From Clostridiales bacterium (GTDB lineage: Bacteria; Bacillota; Clostridia; Christensenellales; Aristaeellaceae), in assembly GCA_004554085.1 (NCBI GenBank), contig SFNY01000010.1, positions 1-42,229 of the forward strand: DNA of 42,229 nucleotides. Direction: 5' to 3'. The position numbers and the translations under genes are program-made. Of the stretch, positions 1 through 8,583 are shown piece by piece (the stretch's first letter is position 1; each line of letters starts with the position of its first letter). The notes below the pieces were generated by a model, which made no database searches, had not been told where the DNA came from, and saw nothing but the letters and a program-made list of their open reading frames with translations.

Positions 1-10
1 CCACCCCCTC

Positions 11-114
11 CAGATTTTGCTTGAATTGCAAGCAATTCCGGCCGCAAAATCTGCAAGGAGGCGATTTTCTGACGAAAATCAGCTGCGTGATCGCCGTGCT
101 CGCCGCCGATCACG
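11..114. repeat. Cluster of three consecutive inverted repeats
   Basis: Three palindromes follow one another. CAGATTTTGC at 11-20 pairs with GCAAAATCTG at 44-53 and encloses a smaller GAATTG/CAATTC hairpin (23-38). GATTTTC at 63-69 pairs with GAAAATC at 74-80. CGTGATCG at 86-93 pairs with CGATCACG at 107-114. A plus-strand reading frame of about 75 codons crosses them, but it has no ribosome binding site that I can see. A structured intergenic element or dispersed repeat unit is more likely than a protein. I cannot tell whether it belongs to a transcript entering from the left. Confidence 0.5.
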
Positions 115-177
115 ATTTGAATACGAAAGGTCTGCGTACCTCTCGCGCTCTCCTGGGGTTTTTCGACAGCCTACAAA

Positions 178-202
178 GCCCGTCCCCGGAATGGGGACGG
201 GC
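178..202 (-). terminator. Terminator of the BMP-family gene
   Basis: Perfect 10-bp stem, GCCCGTCCCC (178-187) with GGGGACGGGC (193-202), 43 bases past the stop codon of the gene ending at 245. On the minus strand it is followed by only a short T run (CTTTGT), so it is a GC-strong, U-poor hairpin. Confidence 0.7.
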
Positions 203-244
203 CTTGGTTACCCTTGCGCGGCGGCGCCGCTGCTTCGGTATGGA

Positions 245-1351
245 TTAGACGTAGTCGATCACGACGTGCGCGAACTCGACGTCGGCGATACCGCCCTCGG
301 TGGGAGCCTGATCGTCAACGACCAGCTCGCCAGCCTTCATGGCCTCCATGGCAGCCTCATACTGCTCGACGGTGTAGGACTCGAAGGACCAGGTGGCGGT
401 GGGCAGGCCGACCGCGTCGTCGTTGGCGCCCAGGCTGGTGGGAACGCCGCCAATGTCAGCGAAGCTGCCATCGTAGCACTTGGTGATCGCCCACTTGGTG
501 GCGTTGCTCAGGCCCTTCAGCGCGGAGGTCACGACGGTGTCGGACTCGAAGGACTGGTCAACGTCAACGCCAACCACGAAGCCATCGTTCTCGGCAGCAG
601 CCGCGGTGATGGAAGCGAACATGGAGCCGCCGCAGGCGAAGATGATCTCGGTGCCGGTCTCATACCAGCCCTTGGCCATGGTCTGCAGCTCGGGAGATGC
701 GGAGAAGGAAGCGCCGTACTGCCAGGAGTACTTCAGCTCAACCTCGACGCCCAGCTCAGCTGCGGCAGCCTCAGCGCCCTGCGCGAAGCCGTAGCCGTAG
801 CGGCAGCATGCCGGGTTGGTTCCGCCGCCGCCGCCGCAGAAGCCCAGCTTGGTGAAGCCGTCCATGACGACCGCGTAACCGGCGAAGTAGCCGCTCTGCT
901 CCTCCTTGAAGGCGATGGGAGCGACATTGTCCAGGCCGATCGGGTAGCCGTCGATGAAGATGAACTTCGCATCCGGATACTCGGTGGCAGCCTTGGTCAG
1001 CGCAGCCTCCTGCATGAAGCCGGCGCACACGACGACCTTCGCGCCGCCCTCGACGGCGGCCTTCATGGCGTCATAGCGGTCATCATCGGTGGCCTGATCG
1101 CCATTGGCGGGCTGATAGTACTTGTAGGACAGGCCGTTTTCAGCGGCATAGGCCTTCACGCCGTTCCAGGTGCCCTGGTTGAAGGACTTGTCCTTCAGCT
1201 GGCCAACGTCGGTAACAAAAGCAAGTTCATAGGTGCCGTCGGCAGAGGTCATGGTGTCCTCGATGGCGTCGGGATCGACTGCTTCGGCGAATGCGGAGCA
1301 GGTCGCCAGAGCGAGAACCAGTGCCAGGAGAATTGCGAGCAACTTCTTCAC
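245..1351 (-). CDS. BMP-family ABC transporter substrate-binding protein
   Basis: This is an extracellular binding protein of the basic membrane protein (Bmp/Med/PnrA) family, whose characterised members bind purine or other nucleosides for an ABC importer. It has 368 residues, the usual family size. The N-terminus is a typical export signal of about 23 residues. LATC at 15-18 could act as a lipobox, or cleavage may follow AFA at 20-22. The mature part opens with the family's FVTDVG...DKSFNQGTWNG motif and continues with GAKVVVCAGF and ATEYPDAKFIFIDGYP. The start is GTG at 1351, chosen because AGGAGG lies nine bases upstream. No permease or ATPase gene is adjacent, so the partner transporter must be elsewhere. 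The substrate is inferred from family only. Confidence 0.88.
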   Translation of the reverse strand: MKKLLAILLALVLALATCSAFAEAVDPDAIEDTMTSADGTYELAFVTDVGQLKDKSFNQGTWNGVKAYAAENGLSYKYYQPANGDQATDDDRYDAMKAAVEGGAKVVVCAGFMQEAALTKAATEYPDAKFIFIDGYPIGLDNVAPIAFKEEQSGYFAGYAVVMDGFTKLGFCGGGGGTNPACCRYGYGFAQGAEAAAAELGVEVELKYSWQYGASFSASPELQTMAKGWYETGTEIIFACGGSMFASITAAAAENDGFVVGVDVDQSFESDTVVTSALKGLSNATKWAITKCYDGSFADIGGVPTSLGANDDAVGLPTATWSFESYTVEQYEAAMEAMKAGELVVDDQAPTEGGIADVEFAHVVIDYV

Positions 1352-1411
1352 GGTTTGTTTCCTCCTTTTATTGTGTATCTGTCTTTTTCAGGAAAAGACG
1401 ATTACATCATA

Positions 1412-1440
1412 AGTATAGCATGAAGCATGGATTTCTTCAA
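1412..1440 (-). promoter_or_regulatory. Promoter of the BMP-family gene
   Basis: On the minus strand TTGAAG (1440-1435) is separated by 17 bases from TATACT (1417-1412), and the -10 is extended by TGC. Transcription would start about 55 bases before the GTG. The leader contains a small hairpin, GTCTTTT/AAAAAGAC, near 1381-1399. Confidence 0.6.
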
Positions 1441-1466
1441 GCTTTTCCGGGCAGAGTGTAAAATAT

Positions 1467-2024
1467 TTACGCTTTTGACGCAGGATGTTTCGCGTCCCAG
1501 GCCTGCAGCGGACGGCGCAGGGCGCTCAGGGCCACCTCGCTCAGCAGGACGCCGATGGCCGCGCCCGCCAGCACGTCGGTGGGATAGTGCACGCCCACGT
1601 ACAGCCGCGACAGCGCGATCAGCACCGCCAGCACCAGCGCGGGCACGCCGTACTTCCTCGGCGCGAGGCGGAAGATCGTCCAGGCGCAGGTCAGGGAATT
1701 GGCGCTGTGCCCCGAGGGAAAGGAGAAGTCGTGGGGCCGGGACACCAGGATCTGAAGGCCCTCAATCAGCTCGTAGGGCCGAGTTCGGGCCGCCAGCGGC
1801 TTGATGCACAGGTTCACCACCAGCAGCGTCAGCAGCATGGACGCGGCGCAGTACACGCCCATCCGGCGGGTGCGCTTGAACACCAACAGCAGCAGCGTCA
1901 GCACAATCCAGAATGCGCCGCCGTTCCCCAGCGTGGTGATGACGCGCATCACCGGCGTGAGAAAATTGCAACGAAGGTTGCTCTGAATCCACAGAAGGAT
2001 CGCGCTCTCAATTTCCATCAACAT
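1467..2024 (-). CDS. PAP2 superfamily membrane phosphatase
   Basis: This is an integral membrane phosphatase of the PAP2 type, a family that dephosphorylates lipid phosphates such as undecaprenyl or phosphatidylglycerol phosphates. The three signature motifs are present in order: RTRPYEL, then PSGHSAN with the catalytic histidine, then SRLYVGVHYPTD. About five hydrophobic segments surround them. I place the start at ATG 2024, nine bases after a GAGGAGG; 13 extra upstream codons are possible but lie over the ribosome site. The gene starts inside the last codons of the RadC-like gene, so the two are probably translated together downstream of dnaX. A role in recycling undecaprenyl pyrophosphate is plausible but inferred. 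Confidence 0.85.
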   Translation of the reverse strand: MLMEIESAILLWIQSNLRCNFLTPVMRVITTLGNGGAFWIVLTLLLLVFKRTRRMGVYCAASMLLTLLVVNLCIKPLAARTRPYELIEGLQILVSRPHDFSFPSGHSANSLTCAWTIFRLAPRKYGVPALVLAVLIALSRLYVGVHYPTDVLAGAAIGVLLSEVALSALRRPLQAWDAKHPASKA

Positions 2025-2829
2025 CTTCCCCATCCTCCTCGTCTTCCGGTGAAAAATGAACAATGTGCAATTCGGACGGCGCGCCGGCCAGATAATCCTC
2101 GCGCATGCTGCGCGCCCGGTCGCTGAAGTCGAAGTCCGGAACCTCGCCCAGCTGGCGCAGGCTGCACGCGCCCGCGTCGCCCAGGATCAGAAAATCCAGC
2201 AGCGCGCTGTCCGCCGCATGCATCGCGGCGGCGTAGCCCCGCAGGTGCTCCAGATCGTAGTCCTCCGCCTCCGGATTCAGTCTGCCCACATACTCCAGCA
2301 GAATTGCGTGGCGCGCGCCCGTGGACAGCACGTCATCCAGCGCGGCGCGCAGCGTCTCCGGCTCGCCCCAGGCCCGGGACGGGCAGATCGCGCGGCGGTA
2401 CAGCAGGCGCAGCTCCCGATCCAGGCAGAGCTGCACGCAGCAGGGCGGCTTCAGCTTCCGCCCCAGCGCGCCGGCATAGCGCAGCACCGACAGGCAGTTG
2501 GAAAGCGGCGTGCGCTCCTCCCCGGTGAGCGATGCGCAGGCCCGCGCGGCCTCGCCCACCCGAAGCAGAAATTCCGCGCTGCGCGGGCCCACGCCCTGCA
2601 CCTGCACAAGCTGTGCAAGCTCCGCGCGCAGCACGCCCTCCACGCTGCCGAAGCGCTCCAGCAGCCGGTGGGCCAGCGCGTTCACATCCTGCCGGGGCAC
2701 GATGTGGTACAGCAGGTATTCCAGGATCTCGTGGGGCGCAAGCGCATCCAGTCCCGCCTCGCGCACCTTGCGGCGCAGCCGGGCGCGGTGCCCCTCGTGT
2801 GCTTCATTGAATCGTTCCATGGGCGGCAT
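2008..2829 (-). CDS. RadC-like protein with degenerate JAMM domain
   Basis: This 273-residue protein has the RadC (UPF0758) architecture: a helix-hairpin-helix region near residues 35-95, with VQGVGPRSAEFLLRVGE as the hairpin, followed by an MPN/JAB-like domain to about residue 225. True RadC carries a zinc-binding HNHPSG...S..D motif. Here the equivalent stretch reads ILLEYVGRLNPEAED, and both histidines and the serine are gone, so metalloprotease-type chemistry is unlikely. The C-terminus is acidic. The gene begins just after dnaX stops (2831) and overlaps the phosphatase gene, as in one operon. The start could also be the ATG three codons later. Function is unknown; a DNA-binding or structural role is inference. 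Confidence 0.75.
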   Translation of the reverse strand: MPPMERFNEAHEGHRARLRRKVREAGLDALAPHEILEYLLYHIVPRQDVNALAHRLLERFGSVEGVLRAELAQLVQVQGVGPRSAEFLLRVGEAARACASLTGEERTPLSNCLSVLRYAGALGRKLKPPCCVQLCLDRELRLLYRRAICPSRAWGEPETLRAALDDVLSTGARHAILLEYVGRLNPEAEDYDLEHLRGYAAAMHAADSALLDFLILGDAGACSLRQLGEVPDFDFSDRARSMREDYLAGAPSELHIVHFSPEDEEDGEDVDGN

Positions 2830-2830
2830 C

Positions 2831-4417
2831 TCAGTCGGTCAGGTCGATCTTGTCCCGGCCGAATACGTCGTAGGATTGCTCGATCACGCTCTTCGCGGCT
2901 GCGGAGGGCTTCGCCTGGGCCGCCTGGCCCTCGTTCACCATGCGCAGGCGCATGGGCGTGCCGAAGCTCTCGCTCAGCGCGGCCTCGATCAGCCCCTGCT
3001 TCGCCTCCAGCACCCGGCGCACCATGATGCCGTCCTTGCCGAAGGCCACCGTCACCACGCCGTCCTCGATTCCCGCGAACTGCATCTTCTCCAGCATCCG
3101 CTTCACCGAGCCGTTCTCGGCGGCGAACTTCTCGATTCCGGCCAGGTACTCCGGCGGCGGCGCGGCGGCGGGCGCGGCGACCTTCGCGGCTGCTGCGGGC
3201 TTCTTCGGCGCGTCCGGCTTCTTCTCCGGAACAGGTGCCGCCTTGGCTGCGGGCGCGGCGACCACACCGCTCTCGATGCGCTTCTCCATGCGATCCAGGC
3301 GCTCGCGCAGGTCGCTCTCTTCCTCCTGCTCGGGATGGCAGGCGCGCACCGCCGCAAGCTCCAGGATCGTGCGCGGCTGGGTAGCCCACTTCATCTCGCT
3401 CTCCACCCGCATGAACAGCTCCATGGCGCGCATCAGCTGCTCCCGGCTGGCATGACCAGCCTGCTCCCGGAAGCGCTGCGCATCCTCGGGTGTGATCTCC
3501 AGAATTCCGTCCAGCTGCTCTCCGGCAACCTCCGCCAGCAGCACGCCCCGCAGGTGATTTGCCGCGTCCAGCGAGAACACCCGCGGGTCGCTGCCCCGGC
3601 GCATGGCATCGTCGATCATGCCCAGCGCCGCCGCCGCGTCGTAGGCGATCAGCGCGTCCGCAAATTCAAACATGAAGTCCCGGCCCGTGGTGCCCAGCAC
3701 GTCCCGGGCAAGCTCCGCCGTCACCGCACCCTCGGTAAAGGACAGGCACACGTCCAGAAGGCTCAGCGCGTCGCGCATCGCGCCCTCCGCCGCCCGGGCG
3801 ATCTCCAGCAGGGCATCCGGCTCTGCGCTGCGTCCGATGCCGTCCAGCACCACCTTCAGGCGGTTCACGATCGCCTCCACACGGATGCGGTGAAAATCGA
3901 AGCGCTGGCAGCGGGAGAGGATCGTCGCGGGCAGCTTCTGGGGCTCGGTGGTGGCCAGGATGAACACGGCGTGCTTTGGCGGCTCCTCCAGGGTCTTGAG
4001 CAGCGCGTTGAATGCTCCGGTGGAGAGCATGTGCACCTCGTCGATGATGTAGACCTTGTAGCGGGTCAGCGTCGGTGGGTACTGAATCTTGTCGCGCAGC
4101 TCGCGGATGTCGTCCACGCCGGTGTTGGAGGCGGCGTCAATCTCCAGCACGTCCATGCAGTTCTCGCCGGACAGCGCCTTGCAGATTTCGCATTCGCCGC
4201 AGGGATCGCCGTTCACCGGATGCAGGCAGTTGATGGCCCGGGAGAGCACCTTCGCCGCAGTGGTCTTGCCCGTACCGCGCGTGCCGCAGAACAGGTAGGC
4301 GTGGGCGATGCGGTCGGTCTCCACCTGACGGCGCAGGGTGCGCACCACCGCATCCTGATCGCAGATTTCCGAAAACGTGCGGGGCCGCCACGCGCGATAC
4401 AGTGCCTGATAACTCAT
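2831..4417 (-). CDS. dnaX: DNA polymerase III subunit gamma/tau
   Basis: This is the clamp-loader ATPase of the replicative polymerase. It has 528 residues. The N-terminal AAA+ module shows the Walker A GTRGTGKT near residue 46, the four-cysteine zinc module CLHPVNGDPCGECEIC, Walker B with the IIDEVHMLS box, and the arginine-finger region ILSRCQRFDF. A collar domain follows. An alanine/proline/lysine-rich linker at about 375-425 leads to a tau-type C-terminal domain, so this is the tau-length form. No slippery A-run for frameshifted gamma stood out. The usual downstream genes ybaB and recR are absent; the RadC-like and PAP2 genes follow instead. It is divergent from murG across a 177-bp gap. 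Confidence 0.95.
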   Translation of the reverse strand: MSYQALYRAWRPRTFSEICDQDAVVRTLRRQVETDRIAHAYLFCGTRGTGKTTAAKVLSRAINCLHPVNGDPCGECEICKALSGENCMDVLEIDAASNTGVDDIRELRDKIQYPPTLTRYKVYIIDEVHMLSTGAFNALLKTLEEPPKHAVFILATTEPQKLPATILSRCQRFDFHRIRVEAIVNRLKVVLDGIGRSAEPDALLEIARAAEGAMRDALSLLDVCLSFTEGAVTAELARDVLGTTGRDFMFEFADALIAYDAAAALGMIDDAMRRGSDPRVFSLDAANHLRGVLLAEVAGEQLDGILEITPEDAQRFREQAGHASREQLMRAMELFMRVESEMKWATQPRTILELAAVRACHPEQEEESDLRERLDRMEKRIESGVVAAPAAKAAPVPEKKPDAPKKPAAAAKVAAPAAAPPPEYLAGIEKFAAENGSVKRMLEKMQFAGIEDGVVTVAFGKDGIMVRRVLEAKQGLIEAALSESFGTPMRLRMVNEGQAAQAKPSAAAKSVIEQSYDVFGRDKIDLTD

Positions 4418-4448
4418 GCTCTACCTCCGGGATATTTCGTCTGTCTCT

Positions 4449-4477
4449 ATAATAGCGCATTTCGGCATAAAACAAAA
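4449..4477 (-). promoter_or_regulatory. Candidate dnaX promoter
   Basis: Minus-strand TTTTGT (4477-4472), a 17-base spacer, then TATTAT (4454-4449), about 32 bases before the dnaX start. The -35 is poor, so this is a moderate candidate only. Confidence 0.35.
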
Positions 4478-4516
4478 GAACTTTTACAGCAAGATAAAAA
4501 CATTTCTTATTTTCGA

Positions 4517-4525
4517 TGCTATAAT
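4517..4525 (+). promoter_or_regulatory. Extended -10 promoter of murG
   Basis: TGC followed by a perfect TATAAT (4520-4525), 70 bases before the murG start. No good -35 hexamer is seen at the right distance, as is common for extended -10 promoters. Confidence 0.5.
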
Positions 4526-4594
4526 GTATGCTAGGAAGGGTTGGGGATTTTCAGCCCCGGCCCTCAGAATCGACAACCCGGAGGCTTATCTATA

Positions 4595-5662
4595 ATGAAG
4601 AAAATTGTGATGACCGGCGGAGGCACCGGTGGGCACGTCACGCCCAACCTGGCGCTGATCCCCCGTCTGCAAAAGGACGGCTGGGAGATCCATTACATCG
4701 GCGCCGCGAACAGTGTGGAACAGGAGCTGATCTCGCAGGTCAAGGGCGTTCAGTTCCACTGCGTTGCGGTCGGCAAGCTGCGGCGCTACTTCGACATCAA
4801 AAACTTCTCCGATCCCTTTCGTGTAATCAAGGGCGTGGCTCAGGCGACGCGCATCATCCGAAAAATCAAGCCGAATGTGGTGTTCTCCAAGGGCGGCTTC
4901 GTGTCCGTGCCGGTGGTCTACGGCGCGCACTTCAACCGCGTGCCCGTTGTGACCCACGAGTCCGACCTCACACCAGGCCTTGCCAACAAACTGTGCCTGC
5001 CCTTCGCCGCCGCTCAGTGCTGCACCTTCCCCGAGGCCGTGAAGCACGCCAGGGGCAAGGGCGTGTACACCGGCTCCCCCATCCGCGAGGAGATCCTCCA
5101 GGGCGACCGTGAGCGCGGCCTGAGGTACTTCGGCTTCGACGCGAACCTGCCGGTGCTGATGGTGGTGGGCGGCTCCTCCGGCGCGCAGGCGATCAACGAG
5201 TGCGTGCGCACCGCCCTGCCCAGCCTCACCGAGACCTTCCAGGTGCTGCACCTCTGCGGCAAGGGCAACCTCTCGGCGGACCACGAAGGCACGCGCAACT
5301 ACGTGCAGTGCGAGTACCTCGACAAGGAGATGGCCGACGCCTACGCCTGCGCCGATCTGCTGATCTCCCGCGCGGGCGCAAACGCCCTGAGCGAGATTCT
5401 GGCCCTGCGCAAGCCCGCGCTGCTGATTCCCTATCCGGCGGAGGTCAGCCGGGGCGACCAGGTGCTCAACGCCGAATCCTTCCGCAGCCGCGGACTCAGC
5501 CGCGTGCTCAAGCAAGCAGACATGACCCCGGAGAGCCTGATGCGCGAGGTGGTGGGTCTCTACCGCGATCGCGGCAGCTTCTTCGACGCGATGGATCGGG
5601 AACAGGCCGCCAACGGCATCGACGGCGTGATCGAACAGATCTACAAGTACGCAAAGAAGTGA
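4595..5662 (+). CDS. murG: UDP-GlcNAc:lipid I GlcNAc transferase MurG
   Basis: MurG adds N-acetylglucosamine from UDP-GlcNAc to lipid I, making lipid II at the inner face of the membrane. The protein has 355 residues, normal for the family. It begins MKKIVMTGGGTGGHV, with the glycine-rich loop that binds the lipid phosphates. Further family motifs are SKGGFVSVPVV, THESDLTPGLAN, VVGGSSGAQAIN and SRAGANALSEILALRKPALLIPYP (the UDP-GlcNAc pocket). The start is ATG 4595, after CGGAGG about nine bases upstream; an 18-codon upstream extension is not credible. It stands alone rather than in the usual division-cell wall cluster and is followed by a strong hairpin. Confidence 0.95.
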   Translation: MKKIVMTGGGTGGHVTPNLALIPRLQKDGWEIHYIGAANSVEQELISQVKGVQFHCVAVGKLRRYFDIKNFSDPFRVIKGVAQATRIIRKIKPNVVFSKGGFVSVPVVYGAHFNRVPVVTHESDLTPGLANKLCLPFAAAQCCTFPEAVKHARGKGVYTGSPIREEILQGDRERGLRYFGFDANLPVLMVVGGSSGAQAINECVRTALPSLTETFQVLHLCGKGNLSADHEGTRNYVQCEYLDKEMADAYACADLLISRAGANALSEILALRKPALLIPYPAEVSRGDQVLNAESFRSRGLSRVLKQADMTPESLMREVVGLYRDRGSFFDAMDREQAANGIDGVIEQIYKYAKK

Positions 5663-5690
5663 TTCAGCCGCCCGTTTTCCAGGGCGCTGC

Positions 5691-5723
5691 AAGGCCCGCC
5701 TTCATCAAGAGAAGGCGGGCCTT
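5691..5723 (+). terminator. Terminator downstream of murG
   Basis: Perfect 13-bp stem: AAGGCCCGCCTTC (5691-5703) with GAAGGCGGGCCTT (5711-5723) and a 7-base loop, 29 bases after the murG stop. The T run after it is short. Confidence 0.75.
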
Positions 5724-5827
5724 GCCTGTCAAATCAGATCGCGAAAAGCGGTTTTTGCTGTGGCGCTCCGCCAGATCGTCGTTCTCTCCCGGCTCTTCGC
5801 ATTCCACCGCAAAGAATCTTCGCAAAA

Positions 5828-5862
5828 GATCAGCCGGGAATGGTCGATCTCCCCGGCTGATC
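5828..5862 (-). terminator. Terminator at the end of the polysaccharide operon
   Basis: 11-bp stem GATCAGCCGGG (5828-5838) with CCCGGCTGATC (5852-5862). On the minus strand it is followed by TTTTGCG and lies just past the stop of the SH3/transglutaminase gene, so it ends the long minus-strand operon. Confidence 0.75.
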
Positions 5863-5876
5863 CAAAGAATGCCCTT

Positions 5877-8523
5877 TTAATTCATTTCACAAAGCGCTGT
5901 GCAGTTTTTGAAGGCGCGTGCACCGATGCGCTCCACCGTCTCCGGAAGAGCAATTCTGGTCAGCGTCGCGTTGTTGAGGAACGCGTCGTTGCCAATTTCC
6001 GTGACCGGTATGCCTCCGATGGCGTCCGGTACGACCACATCCGCTTCGCTGCCGAGGCACGACGCAATCACTACGCCCGTTCCTTCCTCGTTCAGCACAT
6101 AGCTGAAGTCGCCGTAGACCAGCTCTTCTTCGTCCGCCTCTCCAATGTTCACCAGATCCGCAGTATACGGCTGATTCATGTCCACACCGTCCGCGGACGC
6201 CCTGTACCACAGGTTGTACGTGCCCGGCTCCGCAAACGTGTGCTCCACGATCCATTCCTTGCACTTCGCGTATTCGACGATCTCCACGTCGTCCGCGCTC
6301 CAGCTTTCCAGAAGCGTTTCGCCCAGATACAGGTACAGATACTCCGCGTCCAGACCCGTTGTCGCATGAATCTTCAGCGGCTGGTTTTCGATTCCCTCGT
6401 CGTACCATACCTCTATGACTTCGGCGGAGCTGCTCTCCTCCGGAGCCTCCTGTGCCTCCTTTGTTCCGGAGACATAGCGGGTATAGCTGCCCGTCATGTA
6501 ACTATAGGAGGTGATGCCATAGGTTCCGGCATTGGCAAGCACCCACTCCCGATAGGCTGCGCCAATGTCGTCGCTTCCGGTATAATAGAAGATGAAGTCT
6601 TCCTGCGCAGCGGGGAGCTTTTCAAACAATCCACCCAGCTCGTTCAGGGATGCAAACGCACCGTCCGAAGCATTCATGGCGTAGTTGTATTTCGTCGCAG
6701 TGGCCGTTGGCACACGATCTTCAATCGCGTGATCGCGGCTGATCAGCGCGGTGGACATGCCGAAGTAGTAGCGGTCCGTGCTGTTCTCGTCCCAGGTCAC
6801 ATCCACATGATACCATTCGCCATCCAGCTTGACCATGTTCCACGCATGTCCGCCGCCGTTCGCCGTGCCGGTGACATAGACGTTCTCGACGCCCGCTTCC
6901 GTCAGCAGCATCTGGTACGCCAGCGCAAAGCTCTCGCACACGCCCGTTCCCTGCAGGAGCACACCCGAGGGATCGTGTATGGTCAGCGTATCATCGTAGG
7001 AGGCATTCTCGCACAGCCAGTCGTGCAAAGCAAGCGCCTTCTGATAATCGCTCTTGCCCTCGCCCGCGCAGGCATTCACGATTTCCTGCACTTTGGCGCT
7101 CAATTCTTCACTCGGAGTCTCATAGGTTGGGGATTGGAACTTCAAACTGTCGCCATTTGCATCCGTGATGCGGAACTGCAGAAAATACCGTCCCTCTTCG
7201 GAAATCGTAAATGCATAGGTATCGCTTGTCGTCGTCAGTATGCTTCCGCTTACAGAGGTGTAGAGATTGCTCGTATCCTCCAGATCCTGCCGGAAGAGAC
7301 AGTAGTAGTAGGTATAGGGCGTCGTGCCGCCAGAGGCCGTGACCCTCCAGCTCGCCTCCTGCCCCACTTCAAGCGCCGAGGAGAGAAGGGTGACGTATGC
7401 GACAGTGAGATCTTCGTCCAGCGACCATGTGGACGATGCATATTCGTCTGCCACAATGCCGCCAACATATTCTGCCGTGTCTCCAAAAGCGGAATCCGCG
7501 GTTCCCATGCGCGCAGATGCAACATACGTAGCCGTTACAGGCTGCGCCTTATCATCCTCCGCGACAATCTCCATGAGATCGCTGCGGATATACCCGACAT
7601 ACCCCTCATAGCTTATCGCATACCAGACAGCGCCATCCGCTTCGATCTCGCCCGTCACGACAACCTCCGTGCCGGCTTCCGCGATCGTCGTCACGCGCTC
7701 GCTCTGGGTCGTCGCTTCGCTGCGCACATTGACGTTGCTTGCGGTTGTCCGTCCGATGCGTTCTGCCTCCGTTGCTCCGCTGCTCTCCGACGGAGATCCC
7801 GCCTCAGGCGTCACATCAGATGCTTCCGGATCGGCCTCCTCTTCTTCAAACACCACGCACGGGACATGGAACTTTCCATCCTTTTCCCAGCGGGCGTCCT
7901 CATCCTTTTCCAGTTCCCCGATCAGTTCCGCTGCTTCTTCATCCGTCAGAGCTTCAACCATCTTGTACCGGACATAGCCCACCGCGAAGTCTGCGCTGCT
8001 CTCCCGCAGCGCCTGCGTGTCAAAGGTGATCTTCAGCCAGTCCTCCGCCGGATCTCCCGCCTCCTTGGCAAGCTCTGCGTAGACGATTCCCTCGTCTTTC
8101 AGCGTTCCCAGCTTCTCTGCTTCCTTCGCTTCTTCATAGACGATGCTGCCCTTTTTCAGGCGCACGTAGCCCCCCGGAGAAATGAATTACCTCCGCGGGA
8201 ACCTCCGTGGGCTCCGCAGAAGCCGCCTCGGTGGACTCAGGTTCCTGCGTCGGCTCCTCCGTCGCTTCCTCTTTGGTCTCCGGCGTTTTGTCCTTCGCAT
8301 CCGCCGATTCCGGAGATGCGGTCTCCTCTACCGCCAGTTCTTTCTCCCCGGAATCCACATCCGGTGCATCTGCCGGTTCTTACGCCGGCGCTCCAGTCAA
8401 AACCACGGCCGCCTCTTCGTCCGCCGCAAATGCGACCACTCCGATCACTCCCCCCAGTCCGCTGCCCAGGAGCAGCACCAGGGACAGTGCCCATGCAAGG
8501 TACCTTCTGATTCTTTTACCCAT
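5877..8523 (-). pseudogene. Broken secreted SH3/transglutaminase/leucine-rich protein
   Basis: The intact parent would be about 880 residues. It starts at ATG 8523 (GAGGAGG seven bases upstream) with a signal peptide (MGKRIRRYLAWALSLVLLLG...), then an acidic Glu/Pro/Thr linker. Next come an SH3b domain (NVNVRSEATT to YVGYIRSDLMEI), a bacterial Ig-like segment, and a transglutaminase-like domain with the Cys-His-Asp set in GVCESFALAY, GGGHAWNMV and WYHVDVTWDE. It ends in a BspA-type leucine-rich repeat (EIGNDAFLNN, IGARAFKNCTAL). Two lesions break it. Codon 48 is TAA (8382-8380) where flanking frame and a GAA neighbour suggest an ancestral GAA. One extra G in a G6 run (8175-8170) shifts the frame. 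The remaining 762-codon frame 5877-8165 has no start signal. It is the last gene of the capsule operon. Confidence 0.75.
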
Positions 8524-8583
8524 TTTCCATCCTCCTCAGCATATCGTACTTTCGAGCAAGCATCCTCGTCATTTGTTCAATTG

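Noticed and set aside
17..1423. A 468-codon plus-strand open frame
   Set aside because: It is antisense to the BMP-family gene, which has a signal peptide, family motifs and a ribosome site; the plus frame is a GC-bias shadow.
2498..4534. A 678-codon plus-strand frame over dnaX
   Set aside because: It is antisense to a clear DnaX with Walker motifs and zinc module; its translation is low-complexity.
8170..8175. Phase-variable switch in the G6 run
   Set aside because: Six bases is short for slippage control, and the independent nonsense codon upstream would keep the gene off in either phase.
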